Part shown: piece by piece, positions 9,281 through 18,923 of the stretch
How the letters are laid out: each line of letters opens with the position of its first letter
Position numbering within the stretch: position 1 is the stretch's first letter
Origin: Metabacillus endolithicus
Lineage (GTDB): Bacteria; Bacillota; Bacilli; Bacillales; Bacillaceae
Reading direction: 5' to 3'
NCBI RefSeq assembly: GCF_023078335.1
Contig: NZ_CP095550.1
Coordinates: 3,578,001 to 3,642,000, forward strand
DNA length: 64,000 nucleotides
Position numbers and translations under genes: made by a program
Notes under the pieces: model-generated
The model's database searches: none
What the model was told of the DNA's origin: nothing
What the model saw: only the letters and a program-made list of their open reading frames with translations

Positions 9281-9739
9281 ATGGATGATCGTACATTTCG
9301 TAATGCAATGGGGAAATTTGCTACCGGTGTAACAGTCATTACAACTTCAGTAGAAGGTGAACCACACGGTATGACAGCAAATGCTTTTATGTCAGTCTCA
9401 CTCTCTCCAAAACTAGTTTTAATCTCGATAGGTGAAAAAGCAAGAATGAATGAATTGATTAAGAAATCAGGGAAGTTTGCCGTAAGTATCTTAAGTGAAG
9501 AGCAAAAGGAAATGTCGATGATTTTTGCAGGTCAAATCAAAGAAAAGCGTGATGTTGATTTTAAATGGATGAATGAATTACCAGTGATTGATAACGCACT
9601 TGTAAACCTTACATGTAATGTACATGAATCTTATGTTGCAGGAGACCACACGTTATATGTTGGAGAAGTTACGGATATGTCATTAGCAGATGGTAAACCT
9701 TTATCGTTCTTTGAAGGACAGTATAAAAATATTAGCTAA
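9281..9739 (+). CDS. hpaC: 4-hydroxyphenylacetate 3-monooxygenase, flavin reductase component
   Basis: 152 aa member of the flavin reductase-like (split-barrel) family. FRNAMGKFATGVTVIT near the N-terminus and GMTANAFMSVSLSP are hallmark flavin-binding segments. It supplies reduced flavin, using NAD(P)H, to HpaB. An in-frame GTG at 9272 would overlap the AAAAGGAG site (9264-9271), so ATG 9281, nine bases downstream, is the start. Its position right before an FAD synthetase paralogue suggests that one operon provides flavin synthesis, reduction and use together. Confidence 0.9.
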   Translation: MDDRTFRNAMGKFATGVTVITTSVEGEPHGMTANAFMSVSLSPKLVLISIGEKARMNELIKKSGKFAVSILSEEQKEMSMIFAGQIKEKRDVDFKWMNELPVIDNALVNLTCNVHESYVAGDHTLYVGEVTDMSLADGKPLSFFEGQYKNIS

Positions 9740-9761
9740 TAATAAAATGGGGTGAAGAAGA

Positions 9762-10616
9762 ATGGAGATTGTAAATTTAGAATATCTAATGAATCCGAAT
9801 GTGAAAGTTTTAATGGAACCATGTGTGATGGCGCTTGGCTTTTTTGATGGAGTACACAAAGGTCACAGAAAATTAATAGAAACAGCAAAAGCAATTGCCA
9901 AAAAGGATAACCTAAAATTTACAGTTATGACCTTCTTTCCTCACCCAAGTAATATTATTCCTTCTTCTAAAAAAATTGATCGTTATATAACACCATTACC
10001 GATAAAAAAACAATTATTTAAAGAAATGGGTGTTGAAACCTTAATTATTGTTAATTTTAACACGAACTTCGCAAAGCTTTCTCATCAGCAATTTGTAGAA
10101 GATTATCTAGTTGGTTTCCAATGTAAGCATGTGGTTGCAGGATTTGACTTTACCTATGGTTTTAAAGGAAAAGGGAACATGGAGCAATTAGTAATAGATA
10201 GCGATGGAAGGTTTGAAGTAACAACTGTCCAAAAACTAGAATGTCAGGAAGAAAAGATCAGCTCCACGATCATTAGAGAACTTCTTAACATTGGAGATGT
10301 TCATAGAATTCCCTTGTATCTAGGGGACTGTTATTCTATTAAAGGAATTGTTACACATGGAGAAAAAAATACAGGTGATTCACTTAAAATAAACATTGAT
10401 AAAAATTATCTACTTCCTTTGATGGGTTTATATAAAGTGAAACTATTAGTAGACAATCAAGTGATTTTCGCTAGAGTTATGATTCCTACAGAAAATAAAG
10501 GCTCTTTAGTCATTAACATCGATCAACATTTCATGAGAATGATTCAAAAACATATTAAGATTTCAGTTATTAGTAGAATAGTAGGAGAAACAGCGAAATA
10601 TAGACAAATTATATAA
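9762..10616 (+). CDS. FAD synthetase (RibF-like) with degenerate riboflavin kinase domain
   Basis: 284 aa, slightly shorter than bifunctional RibF/RibC (about 310-320 aa). Residues 18-185 form the FMN adenylyltransferase domain, with the nucleotidylyl-transferase motif GFFDGVHKGH and ISSTIIREL intact. The C-terminal part aligns in position with the riboflavin kinase domain, but the conserved GR..G.PTAN signature is absent and replaced by GDSLKINIDK, so kinase activity is unlikely. It would turn FMN into FAD for HpaB/HpaC. It is the last gene of the hpa operon (22 bp after hpaC, GGGGTGAAG site). A housekeeping RibC is expected elsewhere in the genome, making this a pathway-dedicated paralogue (inference). 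Confidence 0.8.
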   Translation: MEIVNLEYLMNPNVKVLMEPCVMALGFFDGVHKGHRKLIETAKAIAKKDNLKFTVMTFFPHPSNIIPSSKKIDRYITPLPIKKQLFKEMGVETLIIVNFNTNFAKLSHQQFVEDYLVGFQCKHVVAGFDFTYGFKGKGNMEQLVIDSDGRFEVTTVQKLECQEEKISSTIIRELLNIGDVHRIPLYLGDCYSIKGIVTHGEKNTGDSLKINIDKNYLLPLMGLYKVKLLVDNQVIFARVMIPTENKGSLVINIDQHFMRMIQKHIKISVISRIVGETAKYRQII

Positions 10617-10643
10617 TCTTTACAATTACAACAATTATGACAG

Positions 10644-10685
10644 ACTAGGGATACAATTACTGTATCTCTTAGTTTCATTTTATTA
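10644..10685 (+). terminator. Terminator of the hpa operon
   Basis: An imperfect 11-bp stem (10644-10654 with 10662-10673, one bulge) precedes a T-rich stretch 28 bp after the FAD synthetase stop, closing the transcript that starts before 2754. Confidence 0.55.
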
Positions 10686-10896
10686 TTATGTGATTCATTT
10701 CCCAGTAATTGGTAGAAGATCCATTTTAAATGTACAATTATAAAGTTAATAAAAATGTTAATCTATCGTCTTAGTATGATTTAATGATTTTTTATCTTTC
10801 ATATACCAGTAGTTTGTGAACGTTTTCTTTGTAGGTTTTATATTTTTTAATAGATTCAACTTACTGAATTAGAAGATAGGAAAGGGAGTTATCACC

Positions 10897-11715
10897 TTGA
10901 CTAGAATGTTGAAAATGAATACACAAGATTTTGTCCCGCTACAACCTGGGTTTGAAATGAACACTAGTTATTATGTCGAGTTTAAGGAGAAAGATCAGCA
11001 GGATGGTTCAACTACTTTGTTTTATCAATTTAAAGTGAAAGAAGAAGTAGCTAATACAATGACAGTTATTCCAGACGGATGTATAGATATATTATTTTGT
11101 TGTGATCCTGAACATCCATATGCCAAAGTATGTGGCAGTGTCCTTACAAGTAAAAAAATACAATTGCAGGCAAATCATGAATATTTCGGAGGGAGGTTTT
11201 TACCGAAATCAGAATTAGATTGTTCGAGGTATTCAATTAAAGATATCATTGATCATGAAATACCTTTAAATGAAATGTTTTTGATAGATCATTTGAGTAT
11301 TCAGGAAATTGTTAAGCAAAAAGACTTTGTTGAAAAAATAAAGTTATTCAATAATATGCTTAGAAATATTATTTTTGCGAGCAATTCAGCAACAACCTCT
11401 ATGAAGTTTGCTTTAAGAAAAATGTACTCTGTAAAAGGGAACATTACTATGAATGAATTGGCAGAAGAGATTGGTTGCTCAACGAGATACTTAAGGAAAT
11501 ACTTTGAGCAATATATTGGCATATCTCCTAAATTATTTAGTCAAATCTTAAGGTTTCAGTATTCTTTATATCTGCTTACGAAAACGAACGAATACAATAT
11601 ACGAGATATTATTTATGAAATAGGTTATTATGATCAAGCACATTTTATCAATGAATTTAAGAAATTTAGTCATTTGACCCCGAAAGAAATTCTACTTCAA
11701 TCTATTAAAAATTAA
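10897..11715 (+). CDS. AraC-family transcriptional regulator (paralogue of the regulator at 15237)
   Basis: 272 aa. An N-terminal sensor domain of the IPDGCIDILF type (residues 20-150) is followed by a C-terminal double HTH AraC domain (about 175-270; MNELAEEIGCSTRYLRKYFEQYIG and IRDIIYEIGYYDQAHF). The N-terminal domain is shared with the minus-strand regulator at 15237. It stands alone between the hpa operon and the aldehyde dehydrogenase gene, with its own AAAGGGAG site before TTG 10897. A role as HpaA-like activator of aromatic degradation is inferred from location. Confidence 0.85.
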   Translation: MTRMLKMNTQDFVPLQPGFEMNTSYYVEFKEKDQQDGSTTLFYQFKVKEEVANTMTVIPDGCIDILFCCDPEHPYAKVCGSVLTSKKIQLQANHEYFGGRFLPKSELDCSRYSIKDIIDHEIPLNEMFLIDHLSIQEIVKQKDFVEKIKLFNNMLRNIIFASNSATTSMKFALRKMYSVKGNITMNELAEEIGCSTRYLRKYFEQYIGISPKLFSQILRFQYSLYLLTKTNEYNIRDIIYEIGYYDQAHFINEFKKFSHLTPKEILLQSIKN

Positions 11716-12041
11716 GCTCTAATAAACTATGTCTAGGTATCCCTTCGTGTTTATACAGCAGTTTGTTCATCTGTAATGATTGGGTATCTAGATGATCAAT
11801 TCATTAAATAATCACTACTCTTTATCTAATCCTTTTTTATATAATTCTCCTTCATCACCCTACTTCATTTTATTTTTCTTAACGTAATAATTTAAAAGAA
11901 CTGAAATTTGTTCCGATTTATCCAATAATTAAATATTTAAAACGCTTACAATAAAATTAACATATTATTTTTACACCAATTTGATCTAATTTTGAAGCTA
12001 TTTGTCTATAAAAAAGGTTATCACTTTGAAAGGGGATTTAT
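11716..12041. other. 326-bp intergenic region with cre-like box
   Basis: No gene is seen. It holds an AT-rich promoter region for the dehydrogenase at 12042, with a cre-like site at 11937-11950. No clear terminator was found for the upstream AraC gene. Confidence 0.5.
11937..11950. promoter_or_regulatory. cre-like site (CcpA) upstream of aldehyde dehydrogenase
   Basis: TTAAAACGCTTACA agrees with TGWNANCGNTNWCA in 13 of 14 positions (T instead of G at position 2). It is 91 bp before the start codon, consistent with carbon catabolite repression. Confidence 0.5.
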
Positions 12042-13535
12042 ATGACACAGAAACAGGCATTAGATCTAAACTGTTTTGAATGGGCACAAACAATGAACAA
12101 AAATTTTGTTGGTGGCCAATGGATAGAAGGTGAAAGCGGTAGAATCTATTCTATTAAAGATCCTTTTGATCAATCAGATATCGTTTCCGTGCAATTAGCA
12201 AATGTTGTACAGATTAAAGAAGCTTATAATAAAGCCAAATTGGCACAAAAGGATTGGGCAAAATCTACTCCAGAGCAAAGAAGAGAAGTGTTAACGAAAG
12301 CATTAAATTATTTAGAGAAAAATAAGAATCATATTTTGGAATTAATTACTCGTGAAACTGGCGGTACACTACTTAAAGCTCATGTTGAGTTTGGGTTTGG
12401 AGTTAGTGACATCAAAGACGCAATCAATATGGTTGATGAAATCTTTTCACCCAAAGATTATTCATCTGCTACACCAGGCAAGGTAAATCGTGTATATAAA
12501 TTGCCTTTGGGAGTCATTACTTCCATAACACCTTTCAATTTTCCATTTAATATGGCAACAAGAACGATATTCCCTGCGATTGCTCTAGGGAATAGTGTGG
12601 TTCATAAACCAGATATTCAAGTTGGTATCGTTGGCGGACAGGTATTTGCTAAGGCTTTTGAAGAAGCAGGTCTTCCTGCTGGAGTGTTCAACTCTATCTT
12701 AACTGATTTGCAAGAATCGGGAGATGAATTCATAACAAATACAAACTCCTCGTTCATAAGCTTTACTGGTTCAACAGCTGTTGGAAAACATATTGATAAA
12801 GTAACCGGTGGATCGCTTAAACAAAAAGCATTGGAACTCGGAGGAAACAATCCTTTAGTTGTACTGAGAGATGCAGATGTAGAACAGGCTGTAAAAATAG
12901 CTATATTCGGCAAGTTTTTACACAGTGGTCAAATCTGTGCAATTACAAATCGAATTATTGTTCATAGAGAAATTTATAATGAATTTGTTGCTAGATATGT
13001 AGAGAAAGTAAAGGGTTTAACAGTGGGAGACCCAAAAGATCCTAACACGAATATTGGACCTGTCATTAATGAGAAGCAAGCAGATAAAATTATGGATTTA
13101 GTAAATACAGCTAGAGAGAATGGTTTGAAACTTGCAGTAGTAGGTGAGCGCAATGGTAATGTAATTTCACCGTTCGTATTTGTGGATGTTCCTCATCAAT
13201 CTTGTCTTGCTTCGTGTGAGATTTTTGGACCGGTAGCACAAATAATTCCTGCTGAAAGTGACGAAGAGGCTATTCGTTTTGCTAATGACACAGAGTATGG
13301 ATTATCGTCTTCTATCATAACTAGTGATTTGGAAAAAGGAGAAATGTTGGCTCTTGAAATTGAATCTGGAACAACACATATAAACGATATGCCTGCAGTT
13401 TTGGAAGGTAATATGCCATTTGGAGGAGTTAAACAAAGTGGTGTTGGACGTTTTGGATATGAATGGATTGTAGATGAGTTTACTGTTACTAAATGGGTTT
13501 CTATTCAAAAGAGTAAACTGGATTATCCATTTTAA
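12042..13535 (+). CDS. Aldehyde dehydrogenase, probable aromatic-aldehyde (4-hydroxyphenylacetaldehyde-type) dehydrogenase
   Basis: 497 aa. The TPFNFPFN, KALELGGNNP (catalytic Glu) and SGQICAITNR (catalytic Cys) motifs are intact. It resembles the benzaldehyde/vanillin dehydrogenase branch seen in bacilli. Flanked by an aminotransferase and a copper amine oxidase, it is well placed to oxidise the arylacetaldehyde produced by either enzyme to 4-hydroxyphenylacetate, the substrate of HpaB. The start is ATG with GAAAGGGGAT; it appears monocistronic, with a cre-like box upstream and a hairpin downstream. The substrate assignment is an inference. Confidence 0.85.
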   Translation: MTQKQALDLNCFEWAQTMNKNFVGGQWIEGESGRIYSIKDPFDQSDIVSVQLANVVQIKEAYNKAKLAQKDWAKSTPEQRREVLTKALNYLEKNKNHILELITRETGGTLLKAHVEFGFGVSDIKDAINMVDEIFSPKDYSSATPGKVNRVYKLPLGVITSITPFNFPFNMATRTIFPAIALGNSVVHKPDIQVGIVGGQVFAKAFEEAGLPAGVFNSILTDLQESGDEFITNTNSSFISFTGSTAVGKHIDKVTGGSLKQKALELGGNNPLVVLRDADVEQAVKIAIFGKFLHSGQICAITNRIIVHREIYNEFVARYVEKVKGLTVGDPKDPNTNIGPVINEKQADKIMDLVNTARENGLKLAVVGERNGNVISPFVFVDVPHQSCLASCEIFGPVAQIIPAESDEEAIRFANDTEYGLSSSIITSDLEKGEMLALEIESGTTHINDMPAVLEGNMPFGGVKQSGVGRFGYEWIVDEFTVTKWVSIQKSKLDYPF

Positions 13536-13568
13536 CTGTAACTCTGATAAACTTTTTTCAATGTTCTA

Positions 13569-13616
13569 GAGAGTCTTGGAGCCTCCTAGGTAAAAGAATC
13601 TTAAGGCTCTTTTTGA
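13569..13616 (+). terminator. Probable terminator after aldehyde dehydrogenase
   Basis: An imperfect stem with AGAGTCTT pairing to AAGGCTCT across a long loop, followed by TTTTT. It is modest but correctly placed between two genes with separate ribosome binding sites and a 160-bp gap. Confidence 0.4.
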
Positions 13617-13695
13617 CACGTCTGATCTATTTGTTATATTTGTTAAATTAATAGGTTCATACAGTTTTTTGTATTAAAGTTAGGAGGATTTAGGT

Positions 13696-15078
13696 ATGGT
13701 TCAAACAAAAAATCAAACAATTTTAACACGAAGTGAATTAGCCGAAATTGATAAAAAACATTATTTGCATCCAACAACTCCACCTAAACTTCATTATTTA
13801 CAAGGGCCTTCAACCATTTTTTCAGAAGGTAAAGGTGTGTATCTGAAAGATATAGAAGGTAAAGAACGGATTGATGGAGTATCAATGCTTTGGAATGTTA
13901 ACCTCGGTTATGGAAATGAAGAACTTGCTGAGGCAGCGAAGGAACAAATGTTGAAACTGTCGTACAGTTCTTCATTTAGCGGGCAATCAAATGAACCTGC
14001 AATTTTACTGTCTCAAAAGGTAGCTTCACTAGCACCAGGAGATTTAAATGTTTGCTTTTTTACATCAGGTGGATCAGAGTCCAATGATACCGCATTTAAA
14101 TTAGCCCGTTTTTATTGGAAATTAAAAGGAAAGCCAGAACGCACAAAAATTATATCATTAGAACAGTCATTCCATGGAGTTACTGTAGGTGCTACTAGTG
14201 CTACAGGTATCGAAGGTTTTCAAAACTTTACGACATCAAATGCTCCAAACTTTTTAAAAGCAGAAGCACATGCATTAGAAGCAGAACTTGGTGATAAAAA
14301 TGCACCAAATTATTCACGTTCCATTCGTGGAGTTATTGAGGCAGAAGGTGCTGATACAATTGCGGCTGTAATTGTGGAGCCGATTCAAGGTGCTGGGGGA
14401 GTAAGATTCCCACCTGAAGGATATCTTCAAGCAGTTCGTAAACTTTGTGACGAACATGGTATTTTAATGATTGCAGATGAAGTAATCTGTGGATTTGGTC
14501 GTACAGGAAAAATGTTTGGTGTCGAAAATTATGAAGTAGTACCAGACTTCTTATGTGTAGCAAAAGGTATTTCCAGTGGATATGCACATCTCGGAGCTGT
14601 AGTCATGAGAGAACATATTAGAGAAGTATTTGTTAAGTCAGATGAAATGATGTTCCATGGATTTACATATAGTGGGCATCCAATGGCATGTGCAGTCGGT
14701 TTGAAAAACCTTGAAATTATTGAAAGAGACCAACTTGTTGAGAATAGTAGAATTCGTGGTGAAGAGCTTCTTAGAGGCTTAAAGTTCTTAGAGAGTAACT
14801 TTAAACATGTAACACAAGTGAGAGGTCTTGAAATTTTATTAGCTGGAATCGAATTATTAAAAGATCCTGAAAATGGTGTACCATTTGACCCTACAGATCA
14901 TGCTGCAGCAAGATATACAGAAATTTGTATGAATTTAGGGTTACAGTTACGTTCTTTTGATTGGAAAGGTACTAATACTGTAGCCTTAGCACCACCACTT
15001 ATTATTACGAAGAAGCAAGTGGAAGACATGATTAATATCATGTCAGATGCACTTATTGCATTCGAGAAGCAAGTTTAA
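13696..15078 (+). CDS. Class III (omega-) aminotransferase, PLP-dependent
   Basis: 460 aa fold-type I transaminase of the omega-amine/taurine-pyruvate/beta-alanine group. TSGGSESNDTAFK contacts the cofactor phosphate, IADEVICGFGRTG holds the PLP-pyridine aspartate, and K290 in VAKGISSGYAHLG is the Schiff-base lysine. It could deaminate an aromatic or aliphatic primary amine to an aldehyde, running parallel to the copper amine oxidase downstream and feeding the dehydrogenase upstream. The start is ATG with TTAGGAGGATTT. It is transcribed toward the minus-strand AraC gene. The amine substrate is unknown; beta-alanine or putrescine is the main alternative. Confidence 0.87.
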   Translation: MVQTKNQTILTRSELAEIDKKHYLHPTTPPKLHYLQGPSTIFSEGKGVYLKDIEGKERIDGVSMLWNVNLGYGNEELAEAAKEQMLKLSYSSSFSGQSNEPAILLSQKVASLAPGDLNVCFFTSGGSESNDTAFKLARFYWKLKGKPERTKIISLEQSFHGVTVGATSATGIEGFQNFTTSNAPNFLKAEAHALEAELGDKNAPNYSRSIRGVIEAEGADTIAAVIVEPIQGAGGVRFPPEGYLQAVRKLCDEHGILMIADEVICGFGRTGKMFGVENYEVVPDFLCVAKGISSGYAHLGAVVMREHIREVFVKSDEMMFHGFTYSGHPMACAVGLKNLEIIERDQLVENSRIRGEELLRGLKFLESNFKHVTQVRGLEILLAGIELLKDPENGVPFDPTDHAAARYTEICMNLGLQLRSFDWKGTNTVALAPPLIITKKQVEDMINIMSDALIAFEKQV

Positions 15079-15192
15079 AGGTGATAAAAAAGGCTCCGAT
15101 ATAATGTGTAATTATTAGGAGCTAGTATTTGTTTTGGTAGGAAAGCGTTTACTTAAAGGTGGTCATGGTCATTAAGGGTATTTTGCAAGTAT

Positions 15193-15226
15193 GTTAGAGG
15201 CACGAAGTAAGTTATGTGCCTCTAAC
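15193..15226. terminator. Convergent-gene stem-loop
   Basis: A perfect 11-bp stem (15193-15203 with 15216-15226) lies between the converging aminotransferase and AraC genes. T runs are poor on both sides, so efficiency is uncertain. Confidence 0.5.
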
Positions 15227-15236
15227 AAAAATTATT

Positions 15237-16058
15237 TTAATAACTTTTAGATTTCGATGAACAAACAACTTCTTTATATTCGTGAGGAGTAAGTAATATA
15301 TACTTTTTAAATTCTCTGTAAAAGTGAGATTTATCATAATAAACATGTTCATCAACTAAATGATTTTGGTAATTGTTGTCTTTCATTAATTTATCAATAG
15401 AAAACTGTAACCTAACAATCGTACTAAATTGTTTAGGTGAAAATCCAACATATTCTTCAAACTTTTTCCGTAAATAACGAGCTGAATAGCCGGTTTCATC
15501 GGACAAATCATTTATTTTTACTAATCCATTGGATAAATATATTCGATTTAAACAATAATTAATGAATCTCTTATCATAATCCATTTCATCAACAGTCTCG
15601 GTATCTAATAATGAAAGAAACCATATCATACGCTTGTTAAAATCATTAATATTAGCAAGTTCCTCAAGAATGGACTCATTTAAGTATGACACTTCAAATA
15701 ATGAAAGCTTCTTGTGGTGAATAATTTCTCTTTTAGAGCATTTAAATGATAATTTGCTTTGTAAAGGATTTAATCGTACACCAAAATATTCTGCATTCTT
15801 CTCAAATAACTCAGAGCTACGTTTTTCAGGACTAACTGCAACAAAAGCAGAAGGGGTTGTCGAGTTAAGGTTAAAAAGTAGATCTATACAACCATCAGGA
15901 ATAACCGGTGTTAGAATTTCATGCTCATTTGTATTAAATTGATAGAACAATGTAACATCAGTTTCTTCATAATTTTTTAGTGAAAATTCCTTATATAAAT
16001 GACAGTTCTTTATCATTTCTGGTTGAGTAGGATTGAAAATGGAGTAAACATTTTGCAT
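15237..16058 (-). CDS. AraC-family transcriptional regulator (paralogue of the regulator at 10897)
   Basis: 273 aa. It has the same architecture as the regulator at 10897: an IPDGCIDLLF-type sensor domain (about 20-150), then the AraC double HTH (about 175-265, with INDLSDETGYSARYLRKKFEEYVG). A TTG at 16064 is in frame, but GGAG lies only two bases before it and eight before ATG 16058, so the ATG is used. It is divergent from the copper amine oxidase gene with about 195 bp between them, which suggests that it controls the amine oxidase/permease operon and itself. The effector may be the aromatic amine or its aldehyde (inference). Confidence 0.83.
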   Translation of the reverse strand: MQNVYSIFNPTQPEMIKNCHLYKEFSLKNYEETDVTLFYQFNTNEHEILTPVIPDGCIDLLFNLNSTTPSAFVAVSPEKRSSELFEKNAEYFGVRLNPLQSKLSFKCSKREIIHHKKLSLFEVSYLNESILEELANINDFNKRMIWFLSLLDTETVDEMDYDKRFINYCLNRIYLSNGLVKINDLSDETGYSARYLRKKFEEYVGFSPKQFSTIVRLQFSIDKLMKDNNYQNHLVDEHVYYDKSHFYREFKKYILLTPHEYKEVVCSSKSKSY

Positions 16059-16252
16059 AATCAATACTCCTTATTAGTAGATTAATAAGCATTATTACAG
16101 ATAGATTATAGGGTAGGAAGGAAATGAATACAAAGATTATGTTATATTTTATAACGTTAAATGTTATAAAACTTCACTCGTTCCGTTTTGTACAATGATA
16201 AAAGTTTGAATTATCATTATATTTTGAATAAGTAAAAAAGGAGGAATCAACA

Positions 16253-18203
16253 ATGAGTATTCAAAAAGTAATAAGTGTAGTAAATCACCCTCTGGAGCCA
16301 TTAACAGGTGAAGAGATTAAGAGTGCAGTAAAAATTTTAAAAGAAAAACAAATGCTAAAAGAAAGTGTCCGATTTGGAACTGTAGTATTAAAAGAGCCAA
16401 CAAAAAAAGTAGTTCTTAATTATAAAATAGGTGATCCAATAGTTAGAGAAGCATTTATTGTTGTGTTAGATAATGAATCGGAACAAGCATATGAAGCGGT
16501 TGTTTCAATTACAAATGAAGAAGTTGTGAGTTGGGAACATAAGCATGGGGTTCAACCAGGAATTATGCTAGATGAATTTGAAGAAGTTGAAAAAGTTGTT
16601 AAAGATTGTCCTAAATTTCAAGAAGCTTTATTGAAAAGGGGCATTACCGATGCAGATTTGGTTATGGTAGATCCGTGGTCAACTGGACATTTTGGAATTA
16701 AAGAGGATGAAGGAAAACGGTTAGCACGTGCTATTTGTTGGGTAAGGAAGTTTCCAACTGACAATGGATATGCTTACCCATTAACTGGCATTGTTGTGTA
16801 TGTTGATCTTAACAAAATGAAGGTTCATAGATTTGAAGATCATGGAATACGTCCTATCCCACCAACAGATGCTAATTATACGCCTGAAACTTCAGATAGT
16901 ATTACCCCTAGAAATGACTTAAAGCCATTAGATATTATCCAGCCAGAAGGACCTAGCTTTGAAATCGATGGTCATAATATAAAATGGCAAAAATGGGATA
17001 TTCGATTTAGTTTCACACCGAGAGAAGGTCTTGTCCTTCATACCGTGGGGTATGAGGATAAGGGGAAAACTAGACCAATTCTTTACCGGCTGCATTGTCT
17101 GAAATGGTTGTTCCATATGCTGACGGCAGTTTTGCCCATAATACTCAAAATGCATTTGATGCTGGTGAATATGGTATGGGACAATTGGCAAACTCATTAG
17201 AGTTAGGCTGTGATTGTCTTGGGGAGATCACATATTTTGATGCAATCATGACAGATAGTAAAGGAAACGTACGAACAATTCCTAATGCAATTTGTCTTCA
17301 TGAAGAAGACTATGGAATTGCATGGAAGCACACGGATTGGAGAACAGAACAGGTGGAAGTTCGTCGTTCACGCCGCTTGGTTCTATCATTTTTCTGTACA
17401 GTTGGAAACTATGATTATGGATTCTACTGGAGTTTTTATCAAGATGGAACAATTGAAATGGAAGTTAAGTTAACTGGTATGTTAAATACAGGATCATACG
17501 ATGAAACAGGAAAATCAAGGTATGGTACGGAGATTGCCCCACAATTAAACGCGGCGTATCATCAACACTTTTTCAACTTCCGTTTAGACACGATGTTAGA
17601 TGGACTACAAAACTCAGTCGTTGAAATCGAAACTTTACCTGAGGAAGAAGGTCCACATAATCCATATAATAATGCATTCTATGTCAATTCAAAAACATTT
17701 AAAACAGAAAAAGAAGCACAACGTATTATGGATTTAACGACTCAACGGACTTGGAAAATTATCAATCCAAATTCTTTGAATGCAGTTGGAACTCCTGTTG
17801 GTTATAAAATTATGCCAGGGGAAAATTGTTTCCCATTTGCAAGCAAAAAATCAAGTGTGATGAAACGTGCTTCTTTCCTTGATAAGCATTTATTTGTCAC
17901 TCAATTTGATCAAAATGAGATGTATGCTTCTGGAGCATATCCTAACCAACATCCTGGGGGGATGGACTTAAAAAATATGCAGAAGCAGACCGAAATATTG
18001 AAAACGAAGATATTGTTGTTTGGTATACTATGGGACACCACCATATTACAAGACCAGAGGATTGGCCAGTAATGCCCACTGCGTATATTAGTTTTCAATT
18101 AAAACCAGTCGGATTTTTTGATCGTAATCCAGCGATTGATTTACCACGACCGGCATCTAAGAAAAGTTGTCATTCAAAGAATTCTAGTTCTAGTTGCCAC
18201 TAA
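16253..18203 (+). pseudogene. Copper amine oxidase (tyramine/phenylethylamine oxidase type), two frameshifts
   Basis: Read across two single-base losses this gives about 650 aa, full length for bacterial topaquinone amine oxidases. These deaminate primary amines to the aldehyde with H2O2 and NH3. Visible: the catalytic-base aspartate in NAFDAGEYGMG, the topaquinone precursor tyrosine in TVGNYDYG, copper ligands in YHQHFF, and the third copper histidine in the GHHHITRPEDWP region. Break 1 follows 17089, where CGGCTGCA needs one more G; break 2 is in the six-G run at 17956-17961, where seven are expected. The third ligand lies after break 2, so the gene as written would be inactive. Start ATG 16253 with AGGAGG. 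The C-terminus is Cys/His-rich (SCHSKNSSSSCH). The indels look like sequence errors. Confidence 0.85.
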
Positions 18204-18265
18204 AAAATTTCAAGAGGGAGTAATTTTCTTGCTCCCCTTATTAAATCAACAGGAGGAATACAGAG

Positions 18266-18841
18266 GTGGAATTGATTAGCTTATTCATTTTAATAGCATA
18301 CAGTCTTTATTTCTATATTCGTTATCATTCACTTGGCGATAAGCAAATTAAGTCCTTGGGTAAATGTGTACCGATGATTTTAGGAATGACAAGTAGTATC
18401 GTTATTGGGTTACTCATTGGTGTTTGGTTGCCAGAAATGCTTGCTTTGTCAACCATTTTATCAATTTTATTTAGTGCAATAATTGCTTATCTAATAGGTA
18501 GTAGATTTGGTTTAAATGGAGTCCTAGAAGCTCAAGGCTCAAGCTTAATGGGGGCGATGATGGGGGCGATGTTAGGTGTTATGCTCTCAGCAAATGAGAT
18601 CAGCCTTATGATCATTGCAGTTGACTTCATTTATTTAGTAAGTATGTTTTTTGTCATGATCATGCTCACAAAGGATTCTGTTGAAAAAAAACAATTATCC
18701 TTTAAAAGCATGCCGGCAACATTTTATCTTATCTTTATTATTTGTTTAAGTATTATAGGTGGTATGGGAATATTACAAACGGGGGCTTTTGATTCACCGG
18801 AAGGTATAGAAAATCAAGTGAACCATTCTCATACTCATTAG
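18266..18841 (+). CDS. Small multi-pass membrane protein with His-rich tail, unknown function
   Basis: 191 aa, not recognised with confidence. About five hydrophobic segments are visible (near residues 3-17, 31-47, 55-70, 85-125 and 145-168), with a Gly/Met-rich stretch of the MGAMMGAMLGVML type in the fourth and a C-terminal HSHTH. Start GTG 18266 with AGGAGGAA nine bases before. It follows the amine oxidase by 62 bp and precedes the permease by 83 bp, so it is probably co-transcribed. The Met-rich helix and His tail would suit metal (copper) handling for the oxidase, but that is only an inference from composition and place. Confidence 0.7.
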   Translation: MELISLFILIAYSLYFYIRYHSLGDKQIKSLGKCVPMILGMTSSIVIGLLIGVWLPEMLALSTILSILFSAIIAYLIGSRFGLNGVLEAQGSSLMGAMMGAMLGVMLSANEISLMIIAVDFIYLVSMFFVMIMLTKDSVEKKQLSFKSMPATFYLIFIICLSIIGGMGILQTGAFDSPEGIENQVNHSHTH

Positions 18842-18923
18842 TTATAAGTTGTTAAGAGATAACTAGATAAATTGCACCAAAAATATTTTGAATATTCAAA
18901 ATATAAATTCAGGAGGTTGTATA

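Noticed and set aside
15140..15153. cre-like GGAAAGCGTTTACT
   Set aside because: Located between two convergent genes, with no promoter to control; probably chance.
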